In this document: piece by piece, positions 50,376-58,676 of the stretch
How positions within the stretch are numbered: position 1 is the stretch's first letter
Layout of the letters: each line of letters starts with the position of its first letter
DNA from: an uncultured Desulfovibrio sp.
Lineage (GTDB): Bacteria; Desulfobacterota; Desulfovibrionia; Desulfovibrionales; Desulfovibrionaceae
Reading direction: 5' to 3'
Assembly (NCBI GenBank): GCA_913063155.1
Contig: CAJXYU010000002.1
Coordinates: forward strand, 434,001 to 498,000
DNA: 64,000 bases
Notes under the pieces: generated by a model
What the model saw: only the letters and a program-made list of their open reading frames with translations
Databases searched by the model: none
Told to the model about the DNA's origin: nothing
Made by a program: the position numbers and the translations under genes

Positions 50376-51020
50376 TCAAGAGTCCATGTTTGACTCAGGT
50401 CGGTTTTCCGGGCGGTCCCTTTCCGGAAGGAAACTGTTGATGAACTGTTGGGCCACGCCGACGCCTCTGCGCAGGAAGAGGTCAATCCCTTTTGCGGCAG
50501 CCTTGATGATCTCGGGCAGGACTTCCTCGTCGTCTCGCGTGAAAGGTTCCAAAACCCAGTCGCTGATGCCTTTGAACTCGTCTCGGGGTCTGCCTATGCC
50601 GAGACGCAGGCGGAAATAGTCGTTGGCGTTCAGACAGTCGGTGATGGACTCCAGGCCCCTGTGGCCGTTGTTGCCGCCGCCGCGTTTGAATTTCATGCGT
50701 CCCACGGGCAGGTCCAACTCGTCATGGGCCACGACGACCTGGGCGGGGCTGAGGCCGTTTCGTCCGCATATTTTTGCAACGGCCTTGCCCGAAAGGTTCA
50801 TATAGGTGAGCGGCTTGCAGAAAAGACAGGTGGCTCCGCCGAAGGAGGCGCGCCACAACTCGTAGTCGCCGGATTCGTCCAGTCGCGCCAGGCGCATGCT
50901 CTTGCGCGTTTCGCCCAGCGAGATGATATGGTCCACCAGCATGAAGCCGAAGTTGTGGCGGGTGTCGACGTATTTGCCCCCGGGGTTGCCGAGGCCGACG
51001 ATGAGGCTTTTGTAATCCAT
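50376..51020 (-). CDS. pth: Peptidyl-tRNA hydrolase
   Basis: A 214-residue enzyme that recycles tRNA from stalled peptidyl-tRNA. The N-terminus SLIVGLGNPGGKYVDTRHNF carries the catalytic His of TRHNFG near residue 22. CKPLTYMNLSGKAV and VVAHDELDLPVGRMKFKRGG hold the tRNA-binding Asn and Asp, and GGNNGHRGLESI the conserved NNGH-like site. A hydrophilic Arg/Glu/Asn C-terminal tail adds about ten residues. It follows rplY, a common pairing, but a strong terminator stands between them. Confidence 0.97.
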   Translation of the reverse strand: MDYKSLIVGLGNPGGKYVDTRHNFGFMLVDHIISLGETRKSMRLARLDESGDYELWRASFGGATCLFCKPLTYMNLSGKAVAKICGRNGLSPAQVVVAHDELDLPVGRMKFKRGGGNNGHRGLESITDCLNANDYFRLRLGIGRPRDEFKGISDWVLEPFTRDDEEVLPEIIKAAAKGIDLFLRRGVGVAQQFINSFLPERDRPENRPESNMDS

Positions 51021-51074
51021 GGATGAAAGAGTGTCCTAAAACAGGAGCCGGTTCAAGGGAAGGGATGAAGAAAA

Positions 51075-51101
51075 TCCCGGGATGCAAGCGGCATCCCGGG
51101 A
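51075..51101 (-). terminator. Terminator after rplY
   Basis: Perfect 11-bp arms TCCCGGGATGC and GCATCCCGGGA with a 5-nt loop; on the minus strand TTTTCTTC follows. Confidence 0.9.
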
Positions 51102-51130
51102 CAGAGCGTTTCTTGCGGGACGGGAAGGGA

Positions 51131-51763
51131 CTATTCGCCGCCTTCGCCTTCGCTTTCAACCTCGGCTTCTTCGCCTTCTTCCTCTTCGGTGCCGGCGGCG
51201 CCCTTGGCGATGCAAGACAGGACGGAGTAGTTTTCTTCGGTGCTGGGCACCACGCCTTCAGGCAGCTGAAGGTCGGCGACGACGATCTTGTCGCCCATCT
51301 GCAGGCCGGAAATGTCGACGGAGATGTGCCCCGGGATGTCCAGCGGCTTGGCGACGACTTCCATGTACTCGCGGTACTGCTGCAGCACACCGCCCAGTTT
51401 GACGCCCGGTGCAGTGCCTTCGAGCACGAAGGGAACCATGACCTTGAGCGGCTTTTCGACATCGACGCCGAAGAAATCGACGTGGATCGGCTGTGGCTTG
51501 ACCGGGTTGTACTTGAGGCGCCAGATCATGGCCTTGACGGTTTCTTCCTTGCCGTCACGGTCGATGACCAGATCGATCACCTGGGTGTTGCTGACGGTCT
51601 TCCATGCCTTCTGCAGGGGGACCATTTCCACTTTGACGGGAATATTGACGCCTTTCTGATCGTAGTAGACGCCGGGAACCATGCCGGTAGCGCGCAGGCG
51701 GCGGTTGGGACCTTTACCGGTCTGCTTGCGTTCGGCAACGGAAAGCTTCAAAAGTTCTGCCAT
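51131..51763 (-). CDS. rplY: 50S ribosomal protein L25 (CTC form)
   Basis: A 210-residue protein that binds 5S rRNA. The L25 domain (about 1-95) starts KLSVAERKQTGKGPNRRLRA and includes VPGVYYDQKG. The TL5/CTC C-terminal domain (about 96-185) holds PIHVDFFGVDVEKPLKVMVP and GHISVDISGLQMGDKIVVAD. The last 30 residues are almost all Glu, Gly and Ala, an acidic tail. AAAGGAG precedes the ATG at 51763; the frame is open 12 codons further up. It follows prs by 63 bp. Confidence 0.96.
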   Translation of the reverse strand: MAELLKLSVAERKQTGKGPNRRLRATGMVPGVYYDQKGVNIPVKVEMVPLQKAWKTVSNTQVIDLVIDRDGKEETVKAMIWRLKYNPVKPQPIHVDFFGVDVEKPLKVMVPFVLEGTAPGVKLGGVLQQYREYMEVVAKPLDIPGHISVDISGLQMGDKIVVADLQLPEGVVPSTEENYSVLSCIAKGAAGTEEEEGEEAEVESEGEGGE

Positions 51764-51826
51764 TTCAATTCTCCTTTGTACGCCCTGGCCGCCCCCCATG
51801 GACGGACGAGCGCGGTTTTCAAAACC

Positions 51827-52765
51827 TTAAATGAAAAGAACGCTCACCGACGATTCGGTGTGTACGTTGTTGATTGCTTTTGCCAGCAGGGATGCCACGG
51901 AAAGCTGTTTAATCTTGGAGCACTGGCGCTTCTTTTCATCCAAGGGGATGGTGTCCGTGACGATGACCTGCGAGAAGGCCGAATCTTCCAGGCGCTGGAT
52001 GGCGGGGCCGGACAGCACCGGGTGCGTGGCGCAGGCTATGACGTCGCTTGCGCCGTTGTCCATGATGACGTTGGCGGCGGCGCACATGGTTCCAGCAGTG
52101 TCGATCATGTCGTCGATGACCACTGCGACCTTGTTGGTGACGTCGCCTATGATGTGCATGGCCTGGGCCTGGTTGGGCGCGTCGCGGCGTTTGTCGACGA
52201 TGGCCAGGGTGGCTCCGAGTCGCTTGGCGTAGGCGCGGGCACGTTCCACGCCGCCTGCGTCCGGGGAGATGATGACCATGTCGTCATCCCTGTGGCGCAG
52301 ATCCTCCAGCAGCACCGGAGCGGCAAAAAGGTTGTCCACCGGGCAGTTGAAGAATCCCTGGATCTGACCTGCGTGCAGGTCGATGGTTACCAGGCGCTGC
52401 ATGCCCACGACGGAAAGGACGTCGGCTACCATTTTTGCGCTGATGGGAGCGCGGGGGACGACCTTGCGGTCCTGCCGCGCATAACCATAATAGGGAACCA
52501 CTGCGGTTACCCTGGAAGCGCTGGCGCGCTTGAGCGCGTCGAGCATCAGGCAGAGTTCCATCAAGTGGAAGTTGACCGGGGAGCAGGTGGGCTGAATGAC
52601 GAACACGTCGTCACCGCGGACATTTTCTCCGATCTCGATACGAATCTCACCGTCGCTGAACTTTTCACGCAGAACCGGAGAGAGTTTGCAGCCCAGATGT
52701 TCACAGATGGCTTCGGACAGCTGGGTGTTTGCAGAACCGCTGATGATCTTGAGATCGCCGTGCAT
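51827..52765 (-). CDS. prs: Ribose-phosphate pyrophosphokinase
   Basis: A 312-residue enzyme making PRPP from ribose 5-phosphate and ATP for nucleotide, His and Trp synthesis. Signatures are [20 protein letters not shown] at the N-terminus, [40 protein letters not shown] (ATP-binding flexible loop), [20 protein letters not shown], and the PRPP loop [20 protein letters not shown]. Length is normal. It lies directly downstream of the tRNA-Gln gene on the same strand (26 bp), so the tRNA is probably processed from an ispE/tRNA/prs transcript. Confidence 0.98.
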   Translation of the reverse strand: MHGDLKIISGSANTQLSEAICEHLGCKLSPVLREKFSDGEIRIEIGENVRGDDVFVIQPTCSPVNFHLMELCLMLDALKRASASRVTAVVPYYGYARQDRKVVPRAPISAKMVADVLSVVGMQRLVTIDLHAGQIQGFFNCPVDNLFAAPVLLEDLRHRDDDMVIISPDAGGVERARAYAKRLGATLAIVDKRRDAPNQAQAMHIIGDVTNKVAVVIDDMIDTAGTMCAAANVIMDNGASDVIACATHPVLSGPAIQRLEDSAFSQVIVTDTIPLDEKKRQCSKIKQLSVASLLAKAINNVHTESSVSVLFI

Positions 52766-52791
52766 CCTTTCCTCTCATGGATGGTAGGAAT

Positions 52792-52867
52792 TGGCTGGGG
52801 TGGTAGGACTCGAACCCACGAATGACGGGACCAAAACCCGTTGCCTTGCCAACTTGGCTACACCCCA
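52792..52867 (-). tRNA. tRNA-Gln (anticodon TTG)
   Basis: A 76-nt cloverleaf including an encoded CCA. The acceptor arms are TGGGGTG and CACCCCA, the anticodon loop TTTTGGT sits in an ACGGG/CCCGT stem, and the T arm has the GTTCGAG motif. It lies 3 nt after the ispE stop and 26 nt before prs. Confidence 0.97.
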
Positions 52868-52870
52868 GCA

Positions 52871-53761
52871 TTAGGGAAATTCTATTCTGTTCATATGGGC
52901 GTCATGCCCTGCGCCGCGAAACGAATCCGCAGCGGATTGTGCGTGACTCCTGTTTCGGAAAAGACCGAACAGGCTTGCGCCCGAACCGCTCATGGCCGCG
53001 GCTGCCGCCCCCTGTCTGAGCAGCTCCTCCTTGATTTCCCGGAGTATCGGGAACTCCTGAAAAACCGGGGCCTCAAAGTCGTTGAAGACACCCACCGCCG
53101 GAACGGGAAGTGATTCCTTATTACCCGCCGCGCTGGATGTCAAGGGAGTTTTCCGGTCCCGGCGCAATTTCCCGTCCGCCATGTTCATGGCGTCCCAAGC
53201 GCCGTAGGCCCACCCCGTGTTCACGTGCACGTTCGGACACACCAATACCAGATGCATACCATGAAGGTCTACAGTTGCGGAGGTGAGTTTCTCACCGATG
53301 CCTTCGGCCCAGGCGGGGCCGCCTTGCAGGAAGAAGGGCACGTCCGCACCCAGTTTGACCGCCAGTGCATTGAGGGCGTCAGCGGGGAGAGCCGCGTCTC
53401 CGGCCTTGTGATTCAGCCAGGAAAGCAGGGTCGCCGCATCCGAGCTGCCGCCGCCCAGCCCCGCCCCCATGGGAATGCACTTGTCCAACAATATATGAAG
53501 ATGTGGCTGATATCCTGTGGTTTTGCCGAAGGATTCCCAGGTCTTGTAGAGCAGGTTCTCGGAGGTCTCCAACTCGGGGAAGTCCGGGCATTCCAGGGTA
53601 AAACCGACGCCGTTGGTGGATACGGTCAGGGTGTCGTGGGGTTCGGCCACGGGCAGGAAAAGGGTGAGCAGTTCATGGTAGCCGTCGTCGCGCACATCCT
53701 TGATCTCAAGGTAGAGGTTGATCTTGCTCGGCGCGGTGAGAATGTCGGTGGTGTGGGGCAT
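52871..53761 (-). CDS. ispE: 4-diphosphocytidyl-2-C-methyl-D-erythritol kinase
   Basis: A 296-residue GHMP kinase of the methylerythritol phosphate isoprenoid pathway. TAPSKINLYLEIKDVRDDGY is the N-terminal motif with the catalytic Lys region, PMGAGLGGGSSDAATLLSWL the ATP-binding GHMP loop, and AAMSGSGASLFGLF the C-terminal Gly-rich motif. The ATG at 53761 matches the family start. There is no Shine-Dalgarno-like sequence, and a terminator hairpin ends only 9 bp upstream, which is unusual. A TTG 11 codons upstream would run through the hairpin. Confidence 0.95.
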   Translation of the reverse strand: MPHTTDILTAPSKINLYLEIKDVRDDGYHELLTLFLPVAEPHDTLTVSTNGVGFTLECPDFPELETSENLLYKTWESFGKTTGYQPHLHILLDKCIPMGAGLGGGSSDAATLLSWLNHKAGDAALPADALNALAVKLGADVPFFLQGGPAWAEGIGEKLTSATVDLHGMHLVLVCPNVHVNTGWAYGAWDAMNMADGKLRRDRKTPLTSSAAGNKESLPVPAVGVFNDFEAPVFQEFPILREIKEELLRQGAAAAAMSGSGASLFGLFRNRSHAQSAADSFRGAGHDAHMNRIEFP

Positions 53762-53770
53762 GGCTGAAAA

Positions 53771-53792
53771 GAGGGCCCCGGTCGGGGCCCTC
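53771..53792 (-). terminator. Terminator after degP, abutting ispE
   Basis: Perfect 9-bp arms GAGGGCCCC and GGGGCCCTC with a 4-nt loop; on the minus strand TTTT follows, then the ispE start codon within 10 nt. Confidence 0.88.
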
Positions 53793-53805
53793 AATACATT
53801 ACGTG

Positions 53806-55233
53806 TTATTTCTTTTCCAGCGGCAGGGCGATGAAGATGTTCTGCCCCTGACGCTTGACCAGGAACATGACCGCACCGCGGTCCTTGCCTTTTTTCAGCT
53901 GGGTCTTGAGCTGATCGGTGGTGTTCACCTCCTGCTGATTGGCCTGGAGGATGACGTCGCCTTGAGTGATGCCCTCGGAGCCGGCCACCGAGTTGGGGTC
54001 CACGTCCACGACAACCAGGCCGGCGACCTTGTCCAGGCCGAGCGCCTTGGCTTCCTGTTCGTTGGCCACCGGACGTACGGACATGCCGAGAATGGTCGCC
54101 AGCTCAGGATGGTGGGACGGCTGTTGCTGGGCCACGGCCTTGTCGCCTCGTTCTCCCAGAACGACCGTGCGTTTGATGGTCTTGCCGCCGCGCCAGAGGG
54201 TCAGCTTGGCTTTGTCGCCGGGCTTGAGCCCTGCGATGCGGCGCAACAGTTCGGCGTTGTCCGCCACGCTGTGTCCGTTGACCGCGATGATCACGTCGCC
54301 CTGCTTGACGCCGGCCTTGTCGGCCGGGTCGCCGGGGAAGACCTGTGCCACCAGCGCACCCTTAGGCTTGTCCAGGCCCAGGGCCTTGGCGTCGTTTTCG
54401 GAGAGGCCGCGGATGCTCACGCCGAGCCAGCCTCGGTGGATTTTCTTGCCGGCCTTGAGTTGGGCGATGATGTTCTTGGCGCCGTTGCTGGGGATTGCGA
54501 AGCCGAGGCCTTCACCCGCGGGCAGGATGGCGGTGTTGATGCCGATGACCTTGCCGTCCAGGTTCAGAAGCGGACCGCCCGAGTTGCCGGGGTTGATGCT
54601 GGCGTCGGTCTGGATGAAGTCGTCGAAGGGGCCTGCGCCGATGATGCGGCCCTTGGCGCTGATGATGCCCTGGGTCACGGTGTGGCTCAGGCCGAAGGGG
54701 TTGCCGATGGCCAGCACCCACTCACCCACTTTGGCTTTTTCGGAGTCGCCGAATTCCAGGGTGGGCAGGGGGGTGTCCACCTCGATCTTCAGCAGGGCCA
54801 GGTCGGTCTCGGGGTCGCGCCCGATGATCTTGGCCGGGTAGGACTTCTTTTCATCCTTGCGCAGCTTGACCTTGACCTTGTCCGCGCCTTTGACGACGTG
54901 GTTGTTGGTCACGATGTAGCCGTCCTTGGAAATGATGAAACCCGAACCCAGGGAGGACTGCTTGCGCTGCTGGTGAGGCTGTTGTTTGAAGAATTTGTCG
55001 AACTGGTCGAAGAATTCGCGGAAGGGATGGCCTTCCGGAATCTGTTCCTTGTTCATGAACGGGTTGACCTGTTGGGTCTCCACCGTGGTTTCGGTGCTGA
55101 TGTTGACGACTGCCTTGCCTGCGGTCTCCGCCAGCTCCGTGAAGACGGGCAGGCCGTTGTTGGCCTGCGCCATGGCCGGGACGACCATGAAGACAAGCAG
55201 TGCAAAGGCAAGGGTTATGTGTTTCCGGATCAT
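53806..55233 (-). CDS. degP: DegP/HtrA-type periplasmic serine endoprotease
   Basis: A 475-residue Do-family protease/chaperone. The signal peptide is ITLAFALLVFMVVPAMAQA. The trypsin-like domain has the catalytic triad His in GYIVTNNHVVKGAD, Asp in DPETDLALLKIE, and Ser in INPGNSGGPLLNLDGKVIGI; the LA loop region is rich in Gln and Lys (FFKQQPHQQRKQ). Two PDZ domains follow at about 285-375 (HRGWLGVSIRGLSENDAKAL) and 385-475. GGAGG precedes the ATG at 55233; the frame is open further up. It degrades misfolded envelope proteins, and its promoter region carries an operator-like repeat. Confidence 0.95.
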   Translation of the reverse strand: MIRKHITLAFALLVFMVVPAMAQANNGLPVFTELAETAGKAVVNISTETTVETQQVNPFMNKEQIPEGHPFREFFDQFDKFFKQQPHQQRKQSSLGSGFIISKDGYIVTNNHVVKGADKVKVKLRKDEKKSYPAKIIGRDPETDLALLKIEVDTPLPTLEFGDSEKAKVGEWVLAIGNPFGLSHTVTQGIISAKGRIIGAGPFDDFIQTDASINPGNSGGPLLNLDGKVIGINTAILPAGEGLGFAIPSNGAKNIIAQLKAGKKIHRGWLGVSIRGLSENDAKALGLDKPKGALVAQVFPGDPADKAGVKQGDVIIAVNGHSVADNAELLRRIAGLKPGDKAKLTLWRGGKTIKRTVVLGERGDKAVAQQQPSHHPELATILGMSVRPVANEQEAKALGLDKVAGLVVVDVDPNSVAGSEGITQGDVILQANQQEVNTTDQLKTQLKKGKDRGAVMFLVKRQGQNIFIALPLEKK

Positions 55234-55293
55234 GTGACCTCCTGAACAAACTTGGAAAGCAGAAATAATCGGACATCTTTGGTCCGTCGGCAA

Positions 55294-55345
55294 AGTATAT
55301 GGCTTTGAATGCGTTTGTAAATAGGGGGGGGTATTTCTTTACAAA
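55294..55345 (-). promoter_or_regulatory. degP promoter with flanking inverted repeat
   Basis: On the minus strand TTTACA (55316-55321) and TATACT (55294-55299) are 16 bp apart. The -35 lies inside TTTGTAAA (55314-55321), one arm of an 8-bp perfect inverted repeat with TTTACAAA (55338-55345); the 16 bp between contain a run of eight G. It looks like a regulator site over the -35. Confidence 0.55.
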
Positions 55346-55372
55346 GATTATGACTGGCTGAAGGGGGAGATG

Positions 55373-55395
55373 AAAAGCCCCGCCGAAGCGGGGTT
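55373..55395 (-). terminator. Minus-strand terminator with TTCG loop between tRNA-Arg and degP
   Basis: Read on the minus strand, CCCCGC-TTCG-GCGGGG is followed by CTTTTC. There is no minus-strand gene directly upstream; the nearest is iolB, 570 bp away beyond the tRNA. Confidence 0.7.
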
Positions 55396-55414
55396 GATAG
55401 ATTGCTCTTTGGGC

Positions 55415-55441
55415 TTGACGTTGCCGGGAAGCCTGTATAAT
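55415..55441 (+). promoter_or_regulatory. tRNA-Arg promoter
   Basis: TTGACG (55415-55420) and a perfect TATAAT (55436-55441), 15 bp apart, lie 15 bp before the tRNA 5' end. Confidence 0.65.
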
Positions 55442-55456
55442 TAAGCGGCTCACGTT

Positions 55457-55533
55457 GGCCCCGTAGCTCAGTCGGATAGAGCACAGGATTCCTAATCCTG
55501 GTGCCGCAGGTTCGATTCCTGCCGGGGTCACCA
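55457..55533 (+). tRNA. tRNA-Arg (anticodon CCT)
   Basis: A 77-nt cloverleaf with encoded CCA. Acceptor arms GGCCCCG and CGGGGTC (one G-T pair), anticodon loop TTCCTAA in a CAGGA/TCCTG stem, T arm with GTTCGATTC. It reads AGG codons. It is alone, with its own promoter and terminator. tRNA-Arg(CCT) genes are frequent integration sites for mobile elements. Confidence 0.97.
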
Positions 55534-55541
55534 TATATTTC

Positions 55542-55576
55542 AAGGGTCTAGCTTTGCAGCTAGGCCCTTTCTTTTT
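55542..55576 (+). terminator. Terminator of tRNA-Arg
   Basis: AAGGGTCTAGC and GCTAGGCCCTT arms (one T-G pair) with a short loop, then TTTCTTTTT. Confidence 0.88.
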
Positions 55577-55968
55577 GTTCTCCTAAGTAAATACCTAAGG
55601 TGAGGGGAGGTATGCTGATGGGATGTACGAGGGCAACTATCATGTCATTTGGGCTGACATTAGAGAAGTGGATCTAAGAAACTGGACCACAATTTAAAAT
55701 GAACGTATCGAGGGCTGTTTTTTGATATCCAAGGGGGAAAATAATATTCACGGCTGAGTTTGGGCTCGAAAGAAGGCGCAATTTTAGGAGTTCGCTTCTT
55801 GGCTCTCCTCCTTGTAAAATCCGTTTCCGAAAATCATCATTATCAAAGTCGGACACCTTCCCCCGCCCCATGGGCATGTACCAAGAGTACGTGTTGCACG
55901 TAGCATTCATTCGGGAGAGACAATAGTTTTCCAGGGAAGCCGGAAGAAGGCGTCCGCCCTTGATGGGT
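55577..55968. other. Gene-poor, AT-richer stretch between tRNA-Arg and the inositol genes
   Basis: About 390 bp with visibly lower GC than the neighbours. The longest frame (minus strand 55674-55910, 78 codons) has no ribosome site or recognisable domain, and I do not call it a gene. A string at about 55670-55705 (CTGGACCACAATTTAAAATG) is reminiscent of IS3-type element ends, but no transposase is near. The stretch may be the scar of an integration event. Confidence 0.5.
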
Positions 55969-56793
55969 TTATTTGTGTTTGTCCGCGTACACCTCCGAAT
56001 TGACCCAGTTGTGGTCGTTTTCCCAAGTGAACAGCCATTTCCGGGTCGGACCGGCCATCACATTGAGGTAGTAGTTGTCGTACCCCGCGACCGTCGCCAC
56101 GGGGTGGTATCCTTTCGGCGTCTTCACGACATCCCTGTCATACACCGCCATGGATTCGTCCAGATCGCGGTCGTCCGTGTAGACGCGTTGGAAGCAGAAA
56201 CCTTGCGCCGGACTCAGGCGATGGTAATAGGTCTCCTCCAGATAGGTCTCCCGGGGCTCGTTGTCGGTGTCGTGCTTGTGGCTGGGGTAGGAGCTGGTGC
56301 AGCCTTCATCCGTGTACACCTCGACCACCAGCAGGCTGTCCGCCTCCTTGTCGTCGGGAAGGATGTTGTGCACATAGCGCTTGTTGTAGCCGTTGCCGCG
56401 CTGTTCGGCATCGATGTTTTCCGGGGCGATCAACCTGGTCGGGAAATTGCCCAGGCCCGGCGCACTGCAAACCGCCAACTCAAGACCGGTTTCGGCGGTC
56501 ACCTCGCAATGGTCGCCCGGAGCCACGTAAACCGCGTACGGCTTCGTGCGTTCAAACGGGTCCATGCGCGCGCCGATACTTGCAAACGTCTGGCCGTCCG
56601 TCCTTACCGTGGCCTTGCCCGCCACCAGAACGAGGCAGAGCTCCCTGTCTTCTGCGGCCAGGCGCAGAGCCTGCCCCGGTTTCAGTTCATAGGCGTCGAA
56701 GCCGACATAGTCCCACCCGGCGTTTTCCGGCGTGATGTGTTGTGTACGGCCGGAAACATCCGGCGATTGGTGTTTGGACAACAGGGGCGACAT
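55969..56793 (-). CDS. iolB: 5-deoxy-glucuronate isomerase
   Basis: A 274-residue bicupin enzyme that converts 5-deoxy-D-glucuronate to 2-deoxy-5-keto-D-gluconate, the fourth step of myo-inositol breakdown. ENAGWDYVGFDAYELKPGQA is the first cupin; the second has the metal-binding SSYPSHKHDTDNEPRETYLE, where His, His and Glu are ligands, and YHRLSPAQGFCFQRVYTDDR. AAAGGAA precedes the ATG at 56793. It is the last gene of the inositol operon, 34 bp after iolE. No clear terminator follows before the tRNA region. Confidence 0.95.
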   Translation of the reverse strand: MSPLLSKHQSPDVSGRTQHITPENAGWDYVGFDAYELKPGQALRLAAEDRELCLVLVAGKATVRTDGQTFASIGARMDPFERTKPYAVYVAPGDHCEVTAETGLELAVCSAPGLGNFPTRLIAPENIDAEQRGNGYNKRYVHNILPDDKEADSLLVVEVYTDEGCTSSYPSHKHDTDNEPRETYLEETYYHRLSPAQGFCFQRVYTDDRDLDESMAVYDRDVVKTPKGYHPVATVAGYDNYYLNVMAGPTRKWLFTWENDHNWVNSEVYADKHK

Positions 56794-56827
56794 TTCACAT
56801 TCCTTTGTTTTTGAATCGATACGGGGA

Positions 56828-57718
56828 TTAGAGGAGTCCGGCATTTTCGGCCAGTCCGCGAAGATTTTCGTATCCCATGGTGGCGTAGGTCATCGGATGG
56901 GCCACCGCAGGGTCCTGTTCCGCCTCCACCACCAGCCAGCCGGAGTAGTCCCGTTCCTTCAGGATGGAGAAGATTGACGGATAGTCCACGCAACCGTCGC
57001 CCGGCACGGTGTACACCCCGGCAAGCACCGCATCCAGGAAGCTGGTCTTGCGGTTTTTCACGTCCGCAAGCACGCCTTTGCGGACGTCCTTGCAGTGGAC
57101 GTGGTTGATGCGTTCTGCCCAGCGGTCGGCCACCTTGACAGGGTCGGCCCCGGCGTAGGTCAGGTGCCCCGTATCCAGAAGCAGTCCGACTTCCGGGCCC
57201 GTATTCTCCATCAGGTGGGCAATGTCCTCGGCGGTCTGGACGACCGTCCCCATGTGGTGATGGTAGGCCAGCTGTACGCCCTGGCTCTGGGTGTAGCGTC
57301 CGAATTCGGTCAGCTTTTTCCCGTACTCTTCCCAACGCTGGGCCGGGAACAGGGGGCGAAGATGCACGGGCTTGTCCTGGTTGCCGTGGATGCAGCCGGT
57401 CACTTCGCAAACGACCATTTCAGTGGCGCCCAGATCGCGTAGCAGGGTCAGGTGCCCCTGCACCGCTTCGATTTCCTCTTCCACGGAGCGGGTCAGCAAT
57501 TCGCAGGAATACCAGCCCGACACCAGTTTGAGGTCGTGTCCCTCCAAGATCGGTCCGAGTTCCGCGGGAGTGCGGGGAAACTTGTTGCCGAGTTCAAAGC
57601 CTTCGAAACCGGCCTGGCGTCCTTCGGTCAGACAGGTTTCCAGGGGCGTTTCCGCCCCCAGGGTGGGCAGGTCGTCATTGGTCCAGGTCAGCGGGTTGAT
57701 TCCTAATTGTACGCTCAT
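56828..57718 (-). CDS. iolE: myo-Inosose-2 dehydratase
   Basis: A 296-residue TIM-barrel enzyme that removes water from scyllo-inosose (2-keto-myo-inositol), the second step of the pathway. QLGINPLTWTNDDLPTLG is the typical IolE start. QLAYHHHMGTVVQTAEDIAH, LLLDTGHLTYAGADPVKVAD and HVHCKDVRKGVL carry metal and substrate residues, with the C-terminal Glu in GWLVVEAEQDP. GGAGA lies before the ATG. The frame is open some 90 codons upstream, across the gap to the neighbouring gene, without support. It is in the operon between the Hyi-like isomerase and iolB. Confidence 0.95.
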   Translation of the reverse strand: MSVQLGINPLTWTNDDLPTLGAETPLETCLTEGRQAGFEGFELGNKFPRTPAELGPILEGHDLKLVSGWYSCELLTRSVEEEIEAVQGHLTLLRDLGATEMVVCEVTGCIHGNQDKPVHLRPLFPAQRWEEYGKKLTEFGRYTQSQGVQLAYHHHMGTVVQTAEDIAHLMENTGPEVGLLLDTGHLTYAGADPVKVADRWAERINHVHCKDVRKGVLADVKNRKTSFLDAVLAGVYTVPGDGCVDYPSIFSILKERDYSGWLVVEAEQDPAVAHPMTYATMGYENLRGLAENAGLL

Positions 57719-57779
57719 GGCAAATCTCCGATTTCTGTTGTCTGGTTCTGAAAATATCGATGCACTCCGAAGGGTGAAA

Positions 57780-58562
57780 CTAGACGGTGAAGGCCTCGCG
57801 AAAGCGCTGCAACGCGAGTTCGTCATTTCCCGAGGCCCATGCCTCCATTCCCACGGTTCCCCGGTATCCCATTTCGTCGAGAGCTTTGGCGACGGCAGGG
57901 TAGTTGATTTCACCAGTGCCCGGCTCTTTGCGTCCCGGTACATCCGCGACCTGGATTTCGCCAAGGTAGGGCAGGGCCTGCTCACAGAGTTCAATGAGGT
58001 TTCCTTCGCCGATCTGGGCGTGATAGAGGTCGAGATTGAGCTTCAGCGACGGACGGTCTACGGCGGCCACCAGGGCGATGGTATCGGCCGCTTTGGCGAA
58101 CGGTGTCTTGGGGTGGTCGACCGCCGTATTGAGGTTTTCGAGAATGAAGGTGACGCCTTCCTGTTCGCCGAGGTCGGCGATTCGGTTCAGGGTATCCTGG
58201 GCCTTGAGCCACATCTCACCGGTCACCGCCTCGCTTTTCTTGATCGGCAGGCCCTGGCCGTCGAGACCGGTTCCGTGGAGATTGAGGCGCGGACAACCGA
58301 TTCGCTTGGCCACGGGAATCGATTTCTTGGCCGTTTCGATAAGTTCGTCCGCACCGGCGTCATCGGCAAGCGCCCCTGTGACATAACCGGTCATCGAGGA
58401 GAACGTTGCGCCGGATTGTTCCAGCATGTCTATATCATGTTTGGTCCAGTCCCATATTTCCACCGAGAATCCCAGCTCAGTAATGCGTTTGATGCGTTCA
58501 GCCATCGGGAGAGAGCAAAACACCATTTCCGCACAAACCGCCAAAGTGAATGGTTGAGTCAT
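57780..58562 (-). CDS. Hydroxypyruvate isomerase-like TIM-barrel protein
   Basis: A 260-residue AP-endonuclease-2 superfamily sugar isomerase, of the hydroxypyruvate isomerase (Hyi) or IolI/IolH-like kind. FTLAVCAEMVFCSLPMAERI and FSVEIWDWTKHDIDMLE form the first strands, GVTFILENLNTAVDHPKTPF and LKLNLDLYHAQIGEGNLIEL hold metal ligands (Glu, Asp, His), and IQVADVPGRKEPGTGEINYP the last ones. In this operon it may interconvert inosose isomers or act on a downstream three-carbon product; both readings are open. A 61-bp gap separates it from iolE; 114 bp separate it from iolC. Confidence 0.85.
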   Translation of the reverse strand: MTQPFTLAVCAEMVFCSLPMAERIKRITELGFSVEIWDWTKHDIDMLEQSGATFSSMTGYVTGALADDAGADELIETAKKSIPVAKRIGCPRLNLHGTGLDGQGLPIKKSEAVTGEMWLKAQDTLNRIADLGEQEGVTFILENLNTAVDHPKTPFAKAADTIALVAAVDRPSLKLNLDLYHAQIGEGNLIELCEQALPYLGEIQVADVPGRKEPGTGEINYPAVAKALDEMGYRGTVGMEAWASGNDELALQRFREAFTV

Positions 58563-58676
58563 TTCTCTTATTCCTTTTGAAGTGTTAGGTGTTGTGGAAA
58601 CCCGGGAACCGGGGAGGTTTGAACGCCCTGGTAACATATCCCCGGCGATTTCTGCCTGCATGGCCCGTGCTCCGCC

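Noticed and set aside
51023-52825. 600-codon open frame on the plus strand
   Set aside because: Runs antisense through rplY, prs and almost to the tRNA; crossing several real genes shows it is a shadow.
55670-55705. IS3-like terminal string
   Set aside because: No matching inverted end and no transposase nearby, so not annotated as a mobile element.
55674-55910. 78-codon minus-strand frame after tRNA-Arg
   Set aside because: No ribosome site, no domain, irregular codon use; described only as part of the gene-poor stretch.
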